64,000 nucleotides of DNA from the NCBI RefSeq assembly GCF_039955095.1, contig NZ_CP154878.1, positions 806,001-870,000 of the forward strand. The letters are read 5' to 3'. This stretch comes from Limosilactobacillus sp. WILCCON 0051 (lineage in GTDB: Bacteria > Bacillota > Bacilli > Lactobacillales > Lactobacillaceae). Made by a program: the position numbers and the translations under genes. Under the pieces are notes generated by a model. It saw nothing but the letters and a program-made list of their open reading frames with translations, ran no database searches and was not told where the DNA came from. Positions 62,832 to 64,000 of this stretch are shown here, one piece after another; the first letter of the stretch is position 1; each line of letters starts with the position of its first letter.

Positions 62832-63095
62832 AATTCAGAGCCGTCAATCGTTCAAAACTGGATTTTCTTCACTAAGTCAGGAATCTTCAGCCAGCAAAGT
62901 ACAGCCAAAAGCGCTTTGACAGAACCGCGCCAAGAATCTGAAATCATGATGAGCTGGCCTTAAAACGATCAGCGTTAATCAGACCCGCCTAAAGTTGGCT
63001 GCGATGCAATAATCGACAAGATCCAGTCAGCAGCAGATATAAAATCATGAAGCCTGTGCGCGCCCTGCAATGGCAGATCTTGGCTCCGGCTGTGG

Positions 63096-63740
63096 CTATT
63101 CAAGCTTGAAGTTGCGGACGACCTTGTCCAGATCCTCTTGCTCGATTCCAAGATAATGGCGGGTATTGCGTTCAGAAGAGTGGTTGAACAGCTGCGAGAT
63201 GATTTCGATATTGACGCCATCTTTATACAGTTGACGGCCAAACGTCTTACGAAACGAGTGCGTCCCCAGTTTGGCCACCAGTTTTTCGTTACCGGTTTTA
63301 CGCGCGATTCGCTGCAGCATTTGATAAAAGCCATGCACGGAGAAGTGACCGTCTTGGCGGCCGGGAAACAGCCAATCATTATCGTCTTTGAAGTCCAGCT
63401 CGTTTAAGTAGTTGATGATCTCAGCCAGACAGTTGTTCCAGTAAAGCGTCTTGGCCTTACCGGTTTTTTGCTCGATGATCCGCGTTTGGGTCTTGTTTTT
63501 AACGTGGCCAACCCGCAGCGTCACGACATCAGAGGCGCGCAGTCCGTTGTTTAACGCAATCGAGATCAAAAGCAGATTGCGGTTGACCAATTCGGGACGT
63601 GAATATTGGCGAATGGCTTCTTGCAGTTCATGATACTCGGCGGTCGTTAAAAATTTGACGTTTTCCACCCAGATCTTACGGTCGCCTTTTTTTTCGCCAT
63701 TGGTCTTGTTTTTGGGAACGTAGATGCGTTTTTTCGCCAT
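63096..63740 (-). CDS. Compact tyrosine recombinase/integrase
   Basis: 214 residues, about two thirds of a usual phage integrase; there is a short SAM-like N-terminal segment and then the catalytic domain. Catalytic residues: R in GLRASD, HSFR (H..R box), the second H in FNHSS and the nucleophilic Y in RHYLG. All are intact. AAGGAGGAA precedes the ATG. No prophage, att site or partner gene is visible; element C is its nearest neighbour. The protein may be a core chromosomal recombinase-like protein or remnant of an integrative element. Confidence 0.85.
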   Translation of the reverse strand: MAKKRIYVPKNKTNGEKKGDRKIWVENVKFLTTAEYHELQEAIRQYSRPELVNRNLLLISIALNNGLRASDVVTLRVGHVKNKTQTRIIEQKTGKAKTLYWNNCLAEIINYLNELDFKDDNDWLFPGRQDGHFSVHGFYQMLQRIARKTGNEKLVAKLGTHSFRKTFGRQLYKDGVNIEIISQLFNHSSERNTRHYLGIEQEDLDKVVRNFKLE

Positions 63741-63840
63741 AGAAATTCCTCCTTAACAGCGAACGAGTCAATAATTTTATTGTAGCGATAAAATACGCTA
63801 AAATAAAGAGACTCGCTTATTAAAGAAAGGATGCGATCAA

Positions 63841-64000
63841 ATGCTGATTGGCTCACACGTCAGTCTTAAAGCGCCCAAAATGCTGCTTGGTTCTGCTCAA
63901 GAAGCAGCCAGCTATGGGGCCAATACGTTTATGGTTTACACCGGCGCGCCGCAGAATACCAAACGCAAGCCGCTTGATGAAATGAAGATTCCAGAAGGTC
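63841..64000 (+). CDS. nfo: Endonuclease IV (5' part)
   Basis: The first 53 codons ([19 protein letters not shown] ... [15 protein letters not shown]) match the N-terminus of endonuclease IV, an AP endonuclease of base excision repair that uses a trinuclear zinc site; the first histidine of that site is probably in GSHVS. AAAGAAAGGATG precedes the ATG. The gene continues past the right edge. It diverges from the recombinase gene. Confidence 0.9.
   Translation, partial: MLIGSHVSLKAPKMLLGSAQEAASYGANTFMVYTGAPQNTKRKPLDEMKIPEG

Overview
The window reads as chromosomal DNA of a Gram-positive lactic acid bacterium of the family Lactobacillaceae. The gene set (hrcA-grpE-dnaK-dnaJ, lepA, prmA-rsmE, a bifunctional relA, hisS-aspS behind a T-box, L-lactate dehydrogenase, pyruvate oxidase), strong AGGAGG ribosome binding sites and moderate base composition fit a Limosilactobacillus-like heterofermenter. 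The species is not settled by what I can see.

Layout. 1-6.7 kb (minus strand): a Type III restriction-modification operon, mod-res, followed by a ParB-like gene and the start of a further unknown gene. Upstream of mod is a short leader ORF made largely of ten ACTCA pentanucleotide repeats. It contains an intrinsic-terminator hairpin and ends exactly on the mod start codon, which looks like a phase-variable attenuation switch. 7.0-14.4 kb: a Type III-A CRISPR-Cas operon, cas1-cas2-(terminator)-cas6-cas10-csm2-csm3-csm4-csm5, whose Cas1/Cas2 look like the Type II family. No csm6 is present. 14.4-18.4 kb: an IS66-family element with a perfect 8-bp target duplication, itself split by an IS110-family element, sitting between csm5 and the CRISPR leader. 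18.5-19.66 kb: a 16-repeat Type III array. 19.66-22.23 kb: 2.57 kb of foreign-looking DNA (short-chain dehydrogenase, alpha/beta hydrolase, MerR regulator, plus apparent gene fragments at both edges) abutting CRISPR repeats on both sides. The array then resumes for two repeats, the last degenerate.

22.5-27.7 kb: a phosphoribosyltransferase, a GIY-YIG/DUF2075 protein, an O-acetyltransferase, a hypothetical gene, and two copies (A, B) of a 253-254 bp intergenic element built of four TACCTAC...GTAGGTA hairpins. A third copy (C, 61.0-62.8 kb) is split by an IS3-family insertion. 27.7-34.9 kb: the CIRCE-controlled heat-shock operon, dnaJ and lepA. 34.9-45.9 kb: a DUF1828/DUF1829-DUF6978 gene pair, then a complete Type II-A system: cas9, an antisense tracrRNA, cas1-cas2-csn2 and a 46-repeat array. 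46.3-60.7 kb: housekeeping genes (pox, ldh, prmA-rsmE, relA-dtd, a fructosamine-kinase-like gene, an amidase, hisS-aspS). 60.7-64 kb: element C with its IS3 copy, a compact tyrosine recombinase and the start of nfo (endonuclease IV).

How it fits together: the first 46 kb is largely a defence and mobile-element region (restriction-modification, two CRISPR systems, DUF pairs, three insertion sequences) interleaved with core genes. The remainder is mostly stable core genome. All calls come from reading the sequence; no database search was run.
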